The notes under the pieces are model-generated. The model saw only the letters and a program-made list of their open reading frames with translations. It did no database searches and was not told the DNA's origin. Positions 13,062 to 20,208 of a DNA stretch of 29,746 nt are shown here, one piece after another. The position numbers and the translations under genes were made by a program. The stretch spans positions 1 to 29,746 of IMG/VR virus record IMGVR_UViG_3300025410_000579; one strand, written 5' to 3'. Each line of letters opens with the position of its first letter. Position 1 is the stretch's first letter. This stretch comes from a virus.

Positions 13062-14086
13062 TCGCCCGTATTGGATTTGCGTGTAAATGGATTGATCACG
13101 CAGAACAATGCGATGGTATTAAATCCACTGATGATGCCAAACAGTACAACACAGGAAGTACAACCGTTGCCTGGCTTAACCGCCAGACTCGTAATGTAGC
13201 CGAACAAAAACTTTGGGACCTAATGGTAGGTAACATTGAAGCGGTTAGAAAACTTGTAGAAAGGGTAGGGGGTTTAGATGAACATTTACGAATGGTACGT
13301 ATTGGTAGCGATATATTGCCTGTTTATACTCACGATGACTGGCGTTATTTTTGGCATCGTTCTGACATCATTGAATACTGTGAACGCCACTTTGGACAAG
13401 TGGGTGATGATGCTCGTAGGCGGATGGTGCGTCTCAGTTTTCATCCGGGCCAGTTTACAGTTCTGGCATCAGATAATCCTGCCATTGTCGATCGTAGTAT
13501 AGAGGAGTTCGAATATCATGCAACAATGGCCCGTTGGATGGGATTTGGCAAAAGTTTCCAAGACTTTAAAATCAACGTACACATTGCCGGCAGACAAGGC
13601 CCCGAAGGTATCAGGTTGGCCTATCAACGTTTATCGCCCGAAGCCCGCAATTGTATTACTATCGAAAACGAGGAGATAAGCTATGGATTGGATGACTGCC
13701 TTAGTATTTGTGATTTGGTTCCTATCGTTCTGGATATTCATCATCATTGGATTAAAACAGGAGAGTACATCTCCCCCGTGGACTCCCGTGTTGAAAAAGT
13801 TATTCAGTCTTGGCGTGGTGTCAGGCCTACTATGCATTATTCTGTTAGTCGCGAAGATTTACTCATTGGTCACGATCCACTAATACTTCCTAATCATTCA
13901 CAACTTTTAAACGAAGGTTACAAAAAGGGAAAGCTCAGAGCACATTCTGACTTTTATTGGAATATAAAAGCAAATGAATGGGCCTTGAGCTTTACAAAAA
14001 CACACGATATTATGTGTGAGTCCAAGTCAAAAAATCTGGCTAGTTTTGCACTCGCCAAACAGGCTAAAGAATTAGGCTTTCTTTGA
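13058..14086 (+). CDS. uvsE: UV-damage endonuclease (UvdE/UvsE), TIM-barrel nuclease
   Basis: A 342-residue homologue of UVDE, which nicks DNA 5' to pyrimidine dimers and 6-4 photoproducts and starts alternative excision repair. Seen: RIGFACKW at the N-terminus, a T-T-V-A-W-L-N-R motif (residues ~35-42), the metal-binding strand L-S-F-H-P-G-Q-F-T-V-L, H-I-A-G around 175, E-N-E-E near 208 and V-L-D-I-H-H-H-W-I near 228. Length and order fit the family (PF03851). A phage of sunlit water would benefit from such repair. No in-frame stop or lost metal ligand is visible. The 3' end overlaps the antisense gene by 15 bases. Confidence 0.92.
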   Translation: MIARIGFACKWIDHAEQCDGIKSTDDAKQYNTGSTTVAWLNRQTRNVAEQKLWDLMVGNIEAVRKLVERVGGLDEHLRMVRIGSDILPVYTHDDWRYFWHRSDIIEYCERHFGQVGDDARRRMVRLSFHPGQFTVLASDNPAIVDRSIEEFEYHATMARWMGFGKSFQDFKINVHIAGRQGPEGIRLAYQRLSPEARNCITIENEEISYGLDDCLSICDLVPIVLDIHHHWIKTGEYISPVDSRVEKVIQSWRGVRPTMHYSVSREDLLIGHDPLILPNHSQLLNEGYKKGKLRAHSDFYWNIKANEWALSFTKTHDIMCESKSKNLASFALAKQAKELGFL

Positions 14087-14380
14087 ACGAGGAGCTTTTT
14101 TGGCGGCTGGTGTTTTTGCGGCCTTTGGCTTTGCGGCCTTTGGTGCTTTAACTGCCTTAGTAGCTTTAGGTTCACGTGGTTTACGTGGCTTTTTGGCTGG
14201 TGCAGTTTCTACAACCGGGGCAACTTCAACTACAGGAGCTGGAGCTTCTTCTTTGGCGGTAAACTTGATTCCGTTGTCTGAAGATGTTTCTGCTTCAACA
14301 ACTGTCTTAGCAGGTGCTCTGCGATTAAACCAAATTGCAACACCTATAGCTACAATAACAATAGCAATAATAATTTCCAT
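14072..14380 (-). CDS. Membrane-anchored Lys/Ala/Pro-rich protein, histone-H1-like tail (102 aa)
   Basis: The only intact minus-strand gene. Residues 2-18 (EIIIAIVIVAIGVAIWF) form an N-terminal membrane helix followed by R-R, so the rest faces the cytoplasm. Residues ~22-60 are acidic and Pro/Val-rich. Residues ~61-102 consist of AAK/AKP/KAP-type repeats with K-P-R-K-P-R-E-P, like the C-terminal tails of histone H1 and bacterial HU/AlgP-like proteins that bind DNA. A clear AAAGGA SD precedes ATG 14380 on the minus strand. It converges on uvsE with a 15-base overlap and diverges from sod. A role in tethering DNA to the membrane is inference. Confidence 0.8.
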   Translation of the reverse strand: MEIIIAIVIVAIGVAIWFNRRAPAKTVVEAETSSDNGIKFTAKEEAPAPVVEVAPVVETAPAKKPRKPREPKATKAVKAPKAAKPKAAKTPAAKKAPRSKKA

Positions 14381-14419
14381 AATAGGATTCCTTTATAAAA
14401 TGCAAGTTTATTTAACCTG

Positions 14420-14427
14420 AATAAATA
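14420..14427 (+). promoter_or_regulatory. Late-promoter-like octamer upstream of sod
   Basis: AATAAATA matches the T4 late consensus at seven of eight positions. The predicted start coincides with the ATG of sod at 14433, and sod has no recognisable Shine-Dalgarno, so the message could be leaderless. TATAAAAT (14394-14401) is a second AT-rich candidate in the same 52-base divergent gap. Confidence 0.35.
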
Positions 14428-14432
14428 ATGTT

Positions 14433-15005
14433 ATGCAAAAAAGTTTAACTGAATTAAAACAAATTATTATAGAAGCCGAAACTAAAAAAGAAAAACTTGT
14501 TTTAGAATCGCTGCCATACGATCGCGGAGATTTACAACCTGTAATGAGCGAAGATACCATAGATTATCATTATGGTAAATTAGCCAAAGGATATGTGGAT
14601 CGTTATAATAAAGGCGAGGGGGACCCTGATTTTAATCTAGCAGGTGCTTTCCTACACAATATATTTTTTCCGCAATTAAAAAAGCCCGTCGGTAGTAATA
14701 AACCGTTTGATGCTAGTGCCGAATTCATTGACAAGCATTTTAAAGGTGGATTCGACGAACTTAAGAGCACAGTTGAAACCGTCGCAATGAAAATACAAGG
14801 TAGTGGTTGGATATATCTTGCAAGAAATGGGCAGGTCAAAACAATAACAAATCATCAGGTACGTCAAGATATTATATTGTTGATTGACTGGTGGGAACAT
14901 TCTTTCGCTTTAGACTATCGAGCAGACAAGCAAAAATACCTAAAAAACATATGGCGTATAATTGATTGGTCTGTTATAAATGATAGATTAAGTATAAGGA
15001 CCTGA
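14433..15005 (+). CDS. Iron/manganese superoxide dismutase (phage type)
   Basis: Dismutates superoxide. Metal ligands are in the expected order: H46 (YHYGKLAKGYVDRYN), H75 (GAFLHNIFFPQL), D152 and H156 (D-W-W-E-H-S-F-A-L-D-Y, corresponding to the DxWEHAYYLDY signature). The C-terminal half, from ETVAMKIQGSGWIYLARNG onward, is the Fe/Mn-SOD C domain. The first ~25 residues are an extra helical segment with no signal peptide. The last 19 codons (14949-15005) are a replacement tail: a second diverged copy of the same tail lies after the HNH gene. The 3' end also carries the AAGGA SD of the HNH gene. Confidence 0.92.
   Translation: MQKSLTELKQIIIEAETKKEKLVLESLPYDRGDLQPVMSEDTIDYHYGKLAKGYVDRYNKGEGDPDFNLAGAFLHNIFFPQLKKPVGSNKPFDASAEFIDKHFKGGFDELKSTVETVAMKIQGSGWIYLARNGQVKTITNHQVRQDIILLIDWWEHSFALDYRADKQKYLKNIWRIIDWSVINDRLSIRT
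14949..15005 (+). repeat. Upstream copy of the sod 3' tail (direct repeat with 15473-15526)
   Basis: Encodes I-W-R-I-I-D-W-S-V-I-N-D-R then L-S-I-R-T-stop. Twelve of the first 13 residues equal those encoded at 15473. At DNA level 31 of the first 39 bases agree, and apart from one codon (ATA versus GCT) all differences are synonymous. Confidence 0.9.
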
Positions 15006-15006
15006 A

Positions 15007-15489
15007 ATGAAAAGAAAAAATAATAATATTCATAGAAAAATTTACGAAGAATATCACCAATGTTCTTTATTACCATATGTAGAAATTCATCACATTGACG
15101 GAAATCATAAAAATAATTCTATCGAGAATCTAATGGCTGTTACAGCACAAGAACATTTTGAAATACATAAAAAACAAGGTGATAAGGCCGCGGCAGCTCT
15201 TATAGGAATCAGGGCAGGTATTAGTTCGGAAGAAAGAAAACAACTTAACAGAGAACAAGCGATTAAAAATAATGCGTTAGGAGTATCGGGATTTTCTTTA
15301 GGACACGCTAGTTCTGCAGGTAAAGTTGGCGGAAAAAAGGGTAGAGAATATGCTAAAAAACATAAAACTGGTATATTTGCACTCAGTCCAGAAAAGAATA
15401 AACAAAGACACTTTAATTCAGTAGTATCAAGATTAATTAAAAATGGCAAGGCTAGTGCTTGGCCCAAACATCATATGGAGGGCTATTGA
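15007..15489 (+). CDS. HNH homing endonuclease inserted at the 3' end of sod
   Basis: A 160-residue HNH nuclease. The beta-beta-alpha metal core is V-E-I-H28-H29-I-D31-G-N with N41 and H50/H54 (NLMAVTAQEHFEIHKKQGDK). The rest carries the GxSSAGKVGGKKG and GIFALSPEKNKQRH motifs common in phage HNH homing enzymes. It starts one base after the sod stop, using an SD that lies in the sod tail. Its last codons (K-H-H-M-E-G-Y) read the vestigial sod tail in another frame. Free-standing homing endonucleases move by cutting an allele that lacks them; here the inserted unit spans roughly 14949-15472 and its target is the sod 3' end. Confidence 0.9.
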   Translation: MKRKNNNIHRKIYEEYHQCSLLPYVEIHHIDGNHKNNSIENLMAVTAQEHFEIHKKQGDKAAAALIGIRAGISSEERKQLNREQAIKNNALGVSGFSLGHASSAGKVGGKKGREYAKKHKTGIFALSPEKNKQRHFNSVVSRLIKNGKASAWPKHHMEGY

Positions 15490-15526
15490 TTGGTCAGTTA
15501 TTAATGACAGAATTAACTTAAAGTAA
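15473..15526 (+). pseudogene. Vestigial original 3' end of sod, displaced by the HNH insertion
   Basis: Encodes I-W-R-A-I-D-W-S-V-I-N-D-R-I-N-L-K-stop, in sod-type frame but cut off from the gene body by about 0.5 kb. It overlaps the end of the HNH gene in a different frame. It probably represents the ancestral sod terminus and marks the right border of the inserted unit. Confidence 0.85.
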
Positions 15527-15545
15527 TGTTATTCTGTTTAAAATG

Positions 15546-15554
15546 TGTTATACT
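15546..15554 (+). promoter_or_regulatory. Extended -10 promoter for the small acidic protein
   Basis: TGTTATACT is an extended -10 (TG, one base, TATACT). No good -35 lies 16-18 bases upstream, which is acceptable for extended -10 promoters. The start would be near 15561, giving a short leader with GGAGA before ATG 15573. Confidence 0.5.
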
Positions 15555-15572
15555 CTAAGTGGAGAAAGAATT

Positions 15573-15803
15573 ATGCCCAACAATGTCACAGCAACAGTAG
15601 AAATTGAAGAAATTGAAGAATTTGAAGAAACAGAAGATTTTGGCAAGGATGATTATGGTTTTATCCTTGGCCCAGATGGAGAACTTAAAACATTTATGAT
15701 TCCAGAGCATCTAATGGATGATCCTCCAGAAGAAGTAAAAATTATATTAAGTATATTTGGAATCGACAATATACATGATTTAGAGAACAGAACACTGCAC
15801 TAA
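15573..15803 (+). CDS. Small very acidic protein (76 aa)
   Basis: I use ATG 15573, which follows TGGAGA; an in-frame ATG at 15543 lies in the promoter itself. The N-terminal half alternates Glu with hydrophobic residues (VEIEEIEEFEETEDF), the C-terminal half is globular-looking (GFILGPDGELKTFMIPEHL, then P-P-E-E-V-K-I-I-L-S-I-F-G-I). The net charge is highly negative; DNA mimicry is a possibility that charge alone cannot prove. No family recognised with certainty. Confidence 0.65.
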   Translation: MPNNVTATVEIEEIEEFEETEDFGKDDYGFILGPDGELKTFMIPEHLMDDPPEEVKIILSIFGIDNIHDLENRTLH

Positions 15804-15822
15804 ACGATATGGGTTAATTTGG

Positions 15823-15854
15823 CTAAATATCTCTATAGTGAGCTAACTAGAGGA
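15823..15854 (+). promoter_or_regulatory. Candidate late promoter core with SD-pairing hairpin ahead of the fibre operon
   Basis: CTAAATA (15823-15829) carries the TAAATA core of a T4-type late promoter; the start would be near 15835. CTCTA (15831-15835) can pair with TAGAG (15848-15852), which overlaps the SD AGAGGA of the 15860 gene. A late start would remove the 5' arm. The stem is short (5 bp), so support is modest. Confidence 0.35.
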
Positions 15855-15859
15855 ATATT

Positions 15860-18800
15860 ATGGCCATAGATCCAGGAATCTTAATTAACATAGGCGGACA
15901 AGAAAACGACGGTACAGGTGACAGCATACGTACTGCGTTTGAAAAAGTAAACTTTGTTTTTACCGATATTTACGGTAACAATGGTGCGATTACTACATCA
16001 ACTTTGTTGGTTAACACCCAACTTATCGGCCCCGATTTAGCTATACCTGCTAATTCTGATACTATTATTCCTTTTGGAGTAATAACAGATGTTCATAATT
16101 GGTGGGATGGTACTAATAACTTATTCCAACCAACTGTTGCAGGTCATTATCAATTTGATGCAAATGTTAACTGGCAACCGGGTTCAGGTACAGGTCAAAT
16201 AAATTCACAGGTTAGAAAGAACGGAGCCGGCGGAACAGTTAGTATTGTACAAGACCAAATTAATACCACAGATAATCTTTCACAAATTCATAGCGGTATT
16301 GTTTTCTTAGATGGACAGACTGATTACTTAGATTTTACAGCATATACAAGTTCTCCATCTGGCCAGGTACTTACAAATAGTGTAACTAGATTTTCAGTAT
16401 TTTTAATTGGTAATGCGGAAAATGTTAGTGCTACTAATATTGGTACATTCAATCAAAATAGTGCAACATATTTTTTCAACGAAGTTAAATTAATTCCAGG
16501 GCTTGCTCAAGAAATAACGGTACTAGGAACCTCTTATAATAATTTAGATACACTTGTTCAAAATAATTATACAAGTTTAGTTTCATTAATTTCCAATAGC
16601 ACTGGAAGTATTGCAACTCTGTTAGAATCTTTAGTGAGTAGTTTTGAAAGTACAGCAACAACTTCCACCTCCTATTTTACTCAATTAATAACATTAATTA
16701 ATAATAGCACCGCTAGTATTGCATCAGAATTAACAACATTAGAAACTAAATTTAATAATAAAGTTGTTGCTGATTCTGCAACATACACAAATTTACTGTC
16801 ATTAATTAGTAATAGCACCGGCAGTATTGCTACACAAATTAGTACTCTAAATGCTGAGTTTCAAAGTTTGTCAACAAGTACTGGTGCTACTATAAGTTAT
16901 GTAAATCAGGCTATTGCATCCAGTACGGCCAGTATTGCTTCTCAACTACAAACATTACAAACTAATTTTAACAATAAGGTTGTGGCTGATTCAGCCACAT
17001 ATACAAATTTAGTAGCTTTGATTAGTGATAGTACAGCAAGTATTGCATCTGATCTTACAACACTGTCAACTAATTTTAATGATAAGGTTGTTGCTGATTC
17101 ATCTACTTATACAAATTTAGTTACATTGATCAGCAATAGTACAGGTAGTCTTGCCACGCAGGTTAATACATTAAACAGCCGGTATACAGGTTTAGTTGGT
17201 AGTTTAACAAATTATGTTAACAATGCAACCATTAACCAAATTAACAGCACTGTTGCAAGTAGCACCGCTAGTATCGCTTCACAGTTAACCTCATTAAGCA
17301 GTAATTTCAACACATACCAAACTAGTGCCGCAAGTAGTTTTACTAATCTTATTACATTAGTTAACAATAGCACAGGATCATTGACTACTCAGGTTGCAAC
17401 ATTGCAAGGAAATTATGTAAATGTTGCTACTAGTGTAACTTCCATTTATAGTAGCACTGATCAATTAGTTGCTCTTGCAAATAGTGCTACTACCTATGTT
17501 AATCAGGTACAGTCAATCATTGCGGCATTTAATAGTGCAACCAGCACATCTTCTGTGACAATTGGCGAAGTTAATTTAATTGTTGCCAACAGCACAGCAA
17601 GTCTTGCAACCAACGTAAATTATCTAAACAGTGTTTATCAAAATACGGTTAGTATTGCTATTAGCAGTTTTACAAATGCTATTACACTACTCAACAATAA
17701 TACAGCCAGTATTGCAAGAAATTTAAGTACATTACAAACTAACTTTAACAATAAAGTTATTGCCGATTCAGCCACATATACCAATTTGGTATCTCTAATT
17801 AGTAACAGTACAAGTAGTTTGGCTACACAGGTCAACTCCCTACAAACTAACTTTAACGATAAAGTTATTGCTGATTCAGCTACATATACCAATTTAGTAT
17901 CTCTAATTAGTAACAGTACAAGTAGTTTGGCTACACAGGTCAATACATTAAATAGTCAATATACAGGAATAGTTGGCAGTTTAACTAATTTTGTTAGCAC
18001 AGCAACTATTCGTCAAATTAATACAACAGTTGCCAGCAGTACAGCAAGTCTGACCACACAGGTCAATACATTAAACAGTCAATATACTTCTATAGTAGGT
18101 AGTTTAACCAATTTTGTTAATACGGCAACTATTAACCAAATTAATAGCACTGTTGCAAGTAGTACAGCTAGTATAGCAAGTCAGGTCAATACTTTATCTG
18201 CAAATTACAGTGGAATACTTAGTACATTGACAAATGTAGCAAGTTCTTTAACTAATTTAACAACCACAGTTAACAGCAAAGCAAATTCCAGTGATGTTAC
18301 TACATTAATAGCAAATAGTACGGCCAGCGTTGTAAATCAGGTTAATGTATTACAGGCTAGTTTCAATAATTATCAAACCACAGTTGCAGGTAGTTTTACT
18401 AATGTAATTTCACTTATTAATAGTAGTACTGGTACAGGTAGTTTAGCTACTCAACTTAATACATTACAATCTAATTTCAATACTTATCAAACTGTGGTTG
18501 CAAGTAGTTTCACTAATCTTATTACATTGGTTAACAATAGCACAGGTAGTTTGGCATCTAGTGTTAGCAGTTTAAATGCTAGTTATAGCGGAGTGGTAAG
18601 CACAGTAAATGGTGTATTGAATACATTAACTAATGTTGCAAATTCTTTAACCAATATAAAAAGTTCCTTAACAAATATTACTAGCTCGTTGACCAATATC
18701 TCTGGTTCATTATCTAATTTAACAACTACTGTAAACAGTAAAGCAAGTATAAGTGATGTTAATACTGCGGTAGCAAACAGTACTGCGGCTATTGTTACTA

Positions 18801-19819
18801 CTGTGTTAAATGAAGTTGTTGCATATAATACCGGCAGCGGTGCAACTATTTCTCAGGTTAATACTATTGTTGCAAATGCCACTGCAAGTATTGCAACCAG
18901 TGTTAGTACTTTGCAATCTAATTACAGTACTTTAAATTCTACAGTATCTTCACAGGGAAGCAGTTTAAGTTCATTGTCAGGAACAGTATCTTCACAAGGA
19001 AGTACCCTTAGTTCATTACAAGGAACCGTTTCAACTCAAGCAAGTACTATCAGTACCCTACAAGGTAATATAGCCACTGTACAGGCCAGTTATGGAGTTA
19101 CGGTAAGTGCAGGCGGAGCAATTACAGGATTTAAATTATTAAGCGGCAGTGGCGGGACTAGTGATTTTATTATCAACGCCAGTAACTTCAAGATATATAA
19201 TCCCTCAGGAAGTCCTCAACCAGCATTTACCATAGATGGCAGCGGCAACGTTGCTATTCAAGGTGGTGTTCAAGTTGGTACACTGACATATTCAGCAGGA
19301 TCAGGATTTGGAGGAACTGGCGGTGCTATCCTCAATGTAGATGGATCATTTGCATTTGGTAGTCCAACTCATAATCTTGCATTTGACGGAACCACCCTTT
19401 ATTTAGATGGTGCAATTGTAGGTACCAGTAATATTCAGGCCAACGCTGTTTCAGTCACTGCCGGTGCATCTTTAGCGTCACCCTATTCTGGGTTTGGTCC
19501 AGCAACTATAGCATCTGTTACAATAGATTCAGGAGGTAGTCCTGTGTGGGTTATAGCTAATGTTTCAATATCTGCAAACGGTGGCGGAGGTGGACACGGT
19601 AATTGGGAGATAGATTTATTAGACGGTAATGGCAATATATTAGATTCTATCGATTCTGGAGTAGCACCTACTACTGGATCTTATAAATTTGCATTATCAG
19701 GCTACGTGAGTTCACCGTCATCTGGAGCATTAACATATTCTCTTAGTTTGGCCTATAACTCTTCGGTATTGTCAATAAACCCTCCCACAAATATTTTTGC
19801 CATAGGAGTAAAACGATAA
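15860..19819 (+). CDS. Giant tail-fibre / host-specificity protein (1319 aa)
   Basis: The longest gene here. Residues 16-35 (E-N-D-G-T-G-D-S-I-R-T-A-F-E-K-V-N) match the virion-attachment N-terminus shared by T4-like structural proteins. Residues ~50-185 look like a C1q/TNF-like jelly roll. Residues ~215-1075 are a Ser/Thr/Asn-rich coiled shaft built from repeats such as L-I-S-N-S-T-G-S-I-A-T-Q. Residues ~1073-1170 (VTVSAGGAITGFKLLS, FIINASNFKIYNPSG, AFTIDGSGNVAIQGGVQVGT) match the C-terminal region of lambda-J-type tail-tip proteins (DUF1983). Residues ~1195-1319 form another beta-rich, glycine-rich tip. Expected to be a trimeric fibre binding the host surface. SD AGAGGA; first gene of the adhesion cluster. 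Confidence 0.85.
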   Translation: MAIDPGILINIGGQENDGTGDSIRTAFEKVNFVFTDIYGNNGAITTSTLLVNTQLIGPDLAIPANSDTIIPFGVITDVHNWWDGTNNLFQPTVAGHYQFDANVNWQPGSGTGQINSQVRKNGAGGTVSIVQDQINTTDNLSQIHSGIVFLDGQTDYLDFTAYTSSPSGQVLTNSVTRFSVFLIGNAENVSATNIGTFNQNSATYFFNEVKLIPGLAQEITVLGTSYNNLDTLVQNNYTSLVSLISNSTGSIATLLESLVSSFESTATTSTSYFTQLITLINNSTASIASELTTLETKFNNKVVADSATYTNLLSLISNSTGSIATQISTLNAEFQSLSTSTGATISYVNQAIASSTASIASQLQTLQTNFNNKVVADSATYTNLVALISDSTASIASDLTTLSTNFNDKVVADSSTYTNLVTLISNSTGSLATQVNTLNSRYTGLVGSLTNYVNNATINQINSTVASSTASIASQLTSLSSNFNTYQTSAASSFTNLITLVNNSTGSLTTQVATLQGNYVNVATSVTSIYSSTDQLVALANSATTYVNQVQSIIAAFNSATSTSSVTIGEVNLIVANSTASLATNVNYLNSVYQNTVSIAISSFTNAITLLNNNTASIARNLSTLQTNFNNKVIADSATYTNLVSLISNSTSSLATQVNSLQTNFNDKVIADSATYTNLVSLISNSTSSLATQVNTLNSQYTGIVGSLTNFVSTATIRQINTTVASSTASLTTQVNTLNSQYTSIVGSLTNFVNTATINQINSTVASSTASIASQVNTLSANYSGILSTLTNVASSLTNLTTTVNSKANSSDVTTLIANSTASVVNQVNVLQASFNNYQTTVAGSFTNVISLINSSTGTGSLATQLNTLQSNFNTYQTVVASSFTNLITLVNNSTGSLASSVSSLNASYSGVVSTVNGVLNTLTNVANSLTNIKSSLTNITSSLTNISGSLSNLTTTVNSKASISDVNTAVANSTAAIVTTVLNEVVAYNTGSGATISQVNTIVANATASIATSVSTLQSNYSTLNSTVSSQGSSLSSLSGTVSSQGSTLSSLQGTVSTQASTISTLQGNIATVQASYGVTVSAGGAITGFKLLSGSGGTSDFIINASNFKIYNPSGSPQPAFTIDGSGNVAIQGGVQVGTLTYSAGSGFGGTGGAILNVDGSFAFGSPTHNLAFDGTTLYLDGAIVGTSNIQANAVSVTAGASLASPYSGFGPATIASVTIDSGGSPVWVIANVSISANGGGGGHGNWEIDLLDGNGNILDSIDSGVAPTTGSYKFALSGYVSSPSSGALTYSLSLAYNSSVLSINPPTNIFAIGVKR
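17733..17944 (+). repeat. 108-bp tandem duplication in the fibre shaft
   Basis: The segment from 17733 is repeated almost base for base from 17841 (TACAAACTAACTTTAAC in each), a 36-residue unit. A related unit of 41 residues recurs from 17941 to 18064 (CAATACATTAAA). High identity at synonymous positions points to recent duplication by recombination or slippage. Confidence 0.8.
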
Positions 19820-20199
19820 TGTTTGTTTATGTAAACAGCCAAGGCTATGTTCAAATGATTCAAAACGGTGGGTTAGCTCAAACTCTTCCTGGTTTAACCA
19901 GATATGAAATAGATACACCATTACCGGCCTCGCCCAATGTTGAATATGCTTATCATTGGGAGAGAAAAGTTTGGGAAGATCCTAGAACACCAACACAAAT
20001 AACTACACAGTTAGCGCAGGTGGCTAGAGATAAAAGGGCGATATTATTAAGTAACAGTGATTGGACACAGCTACCAAACAACCCATTATCAAATGACGCA
20101 CAACAGGCCTGGGCAACATATCGTCAACAGTTGAGAGATATTCCTACTCAGGCAGGATTTCCGGGAACTATTAATTGGCCTACTGCTCCTACAAGTTAA
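19819..20199 (+). CDS. Tail-fibre assembly chaperone-like protein (126 aa)
   Basis: Starts on the last base of the previous stop (TAATG), so coupled to the giant fibre gene. The C-terminal half reads R-D-K-R-A-I-L-L-S-N-S-D-W-T-Q-L-P then N-P-L-S-N-D-A-Q-Q-A-W-A-T-Y-R-Q-Q-L-R-D-I-P, the signature of phage tail-assembly chaperones (PF16778 type) encoded just after fibre genes, and ends with the usual INWPTAP. The N-terminal ~50 residues hold the Y-x-W-E-R-x-V-W segment also seen in this group. It should help the fibre fold or assemble and is probably absent from the virion. Confidence 0.85.
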   Translation: MFVYVNSQGYVQMIQNGGLAQTLPGLTRYEIDTPLPASPNVEYAYHWERKVWEDPRTPTQITTQLAQVARDKRAILLSNSDWTQLPNNPLSNDAQQAWATYRQQLRDIPTQAGFPGTINWPTAPTS

Positions 20200-20208
20200 A
20201 GAACACCG

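Noticed and set aside
13278-13883. Two hydrophobic reading frames inside uvsE (13278-13502 and 13683-13883) that look like membrane proteins
   Set aside because: They lie in a different frame over a well-conserved enzyme gene. Hydrophobicity comes from T at the second codon position in that frame; there is no promoter or isolated position to support them.
14100-14420. Ala/Gly-rich plus-strand frame opposite the Lys/Ala/Pro-rich gene
   Set aside because: It is the complement of the repetitive AAK/KAP codons. The minus strand has a real SD, a membrane helix and a coherent composition; the plus frame has none.
14949-15526. Group I intron in sod encoding the HNH protein
   Set aside because: The upstream copy finishes the SOD protein in frame with its own stop. 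A spliced intron would not need a second complete tail. I could not identify intron core pairings by eye.
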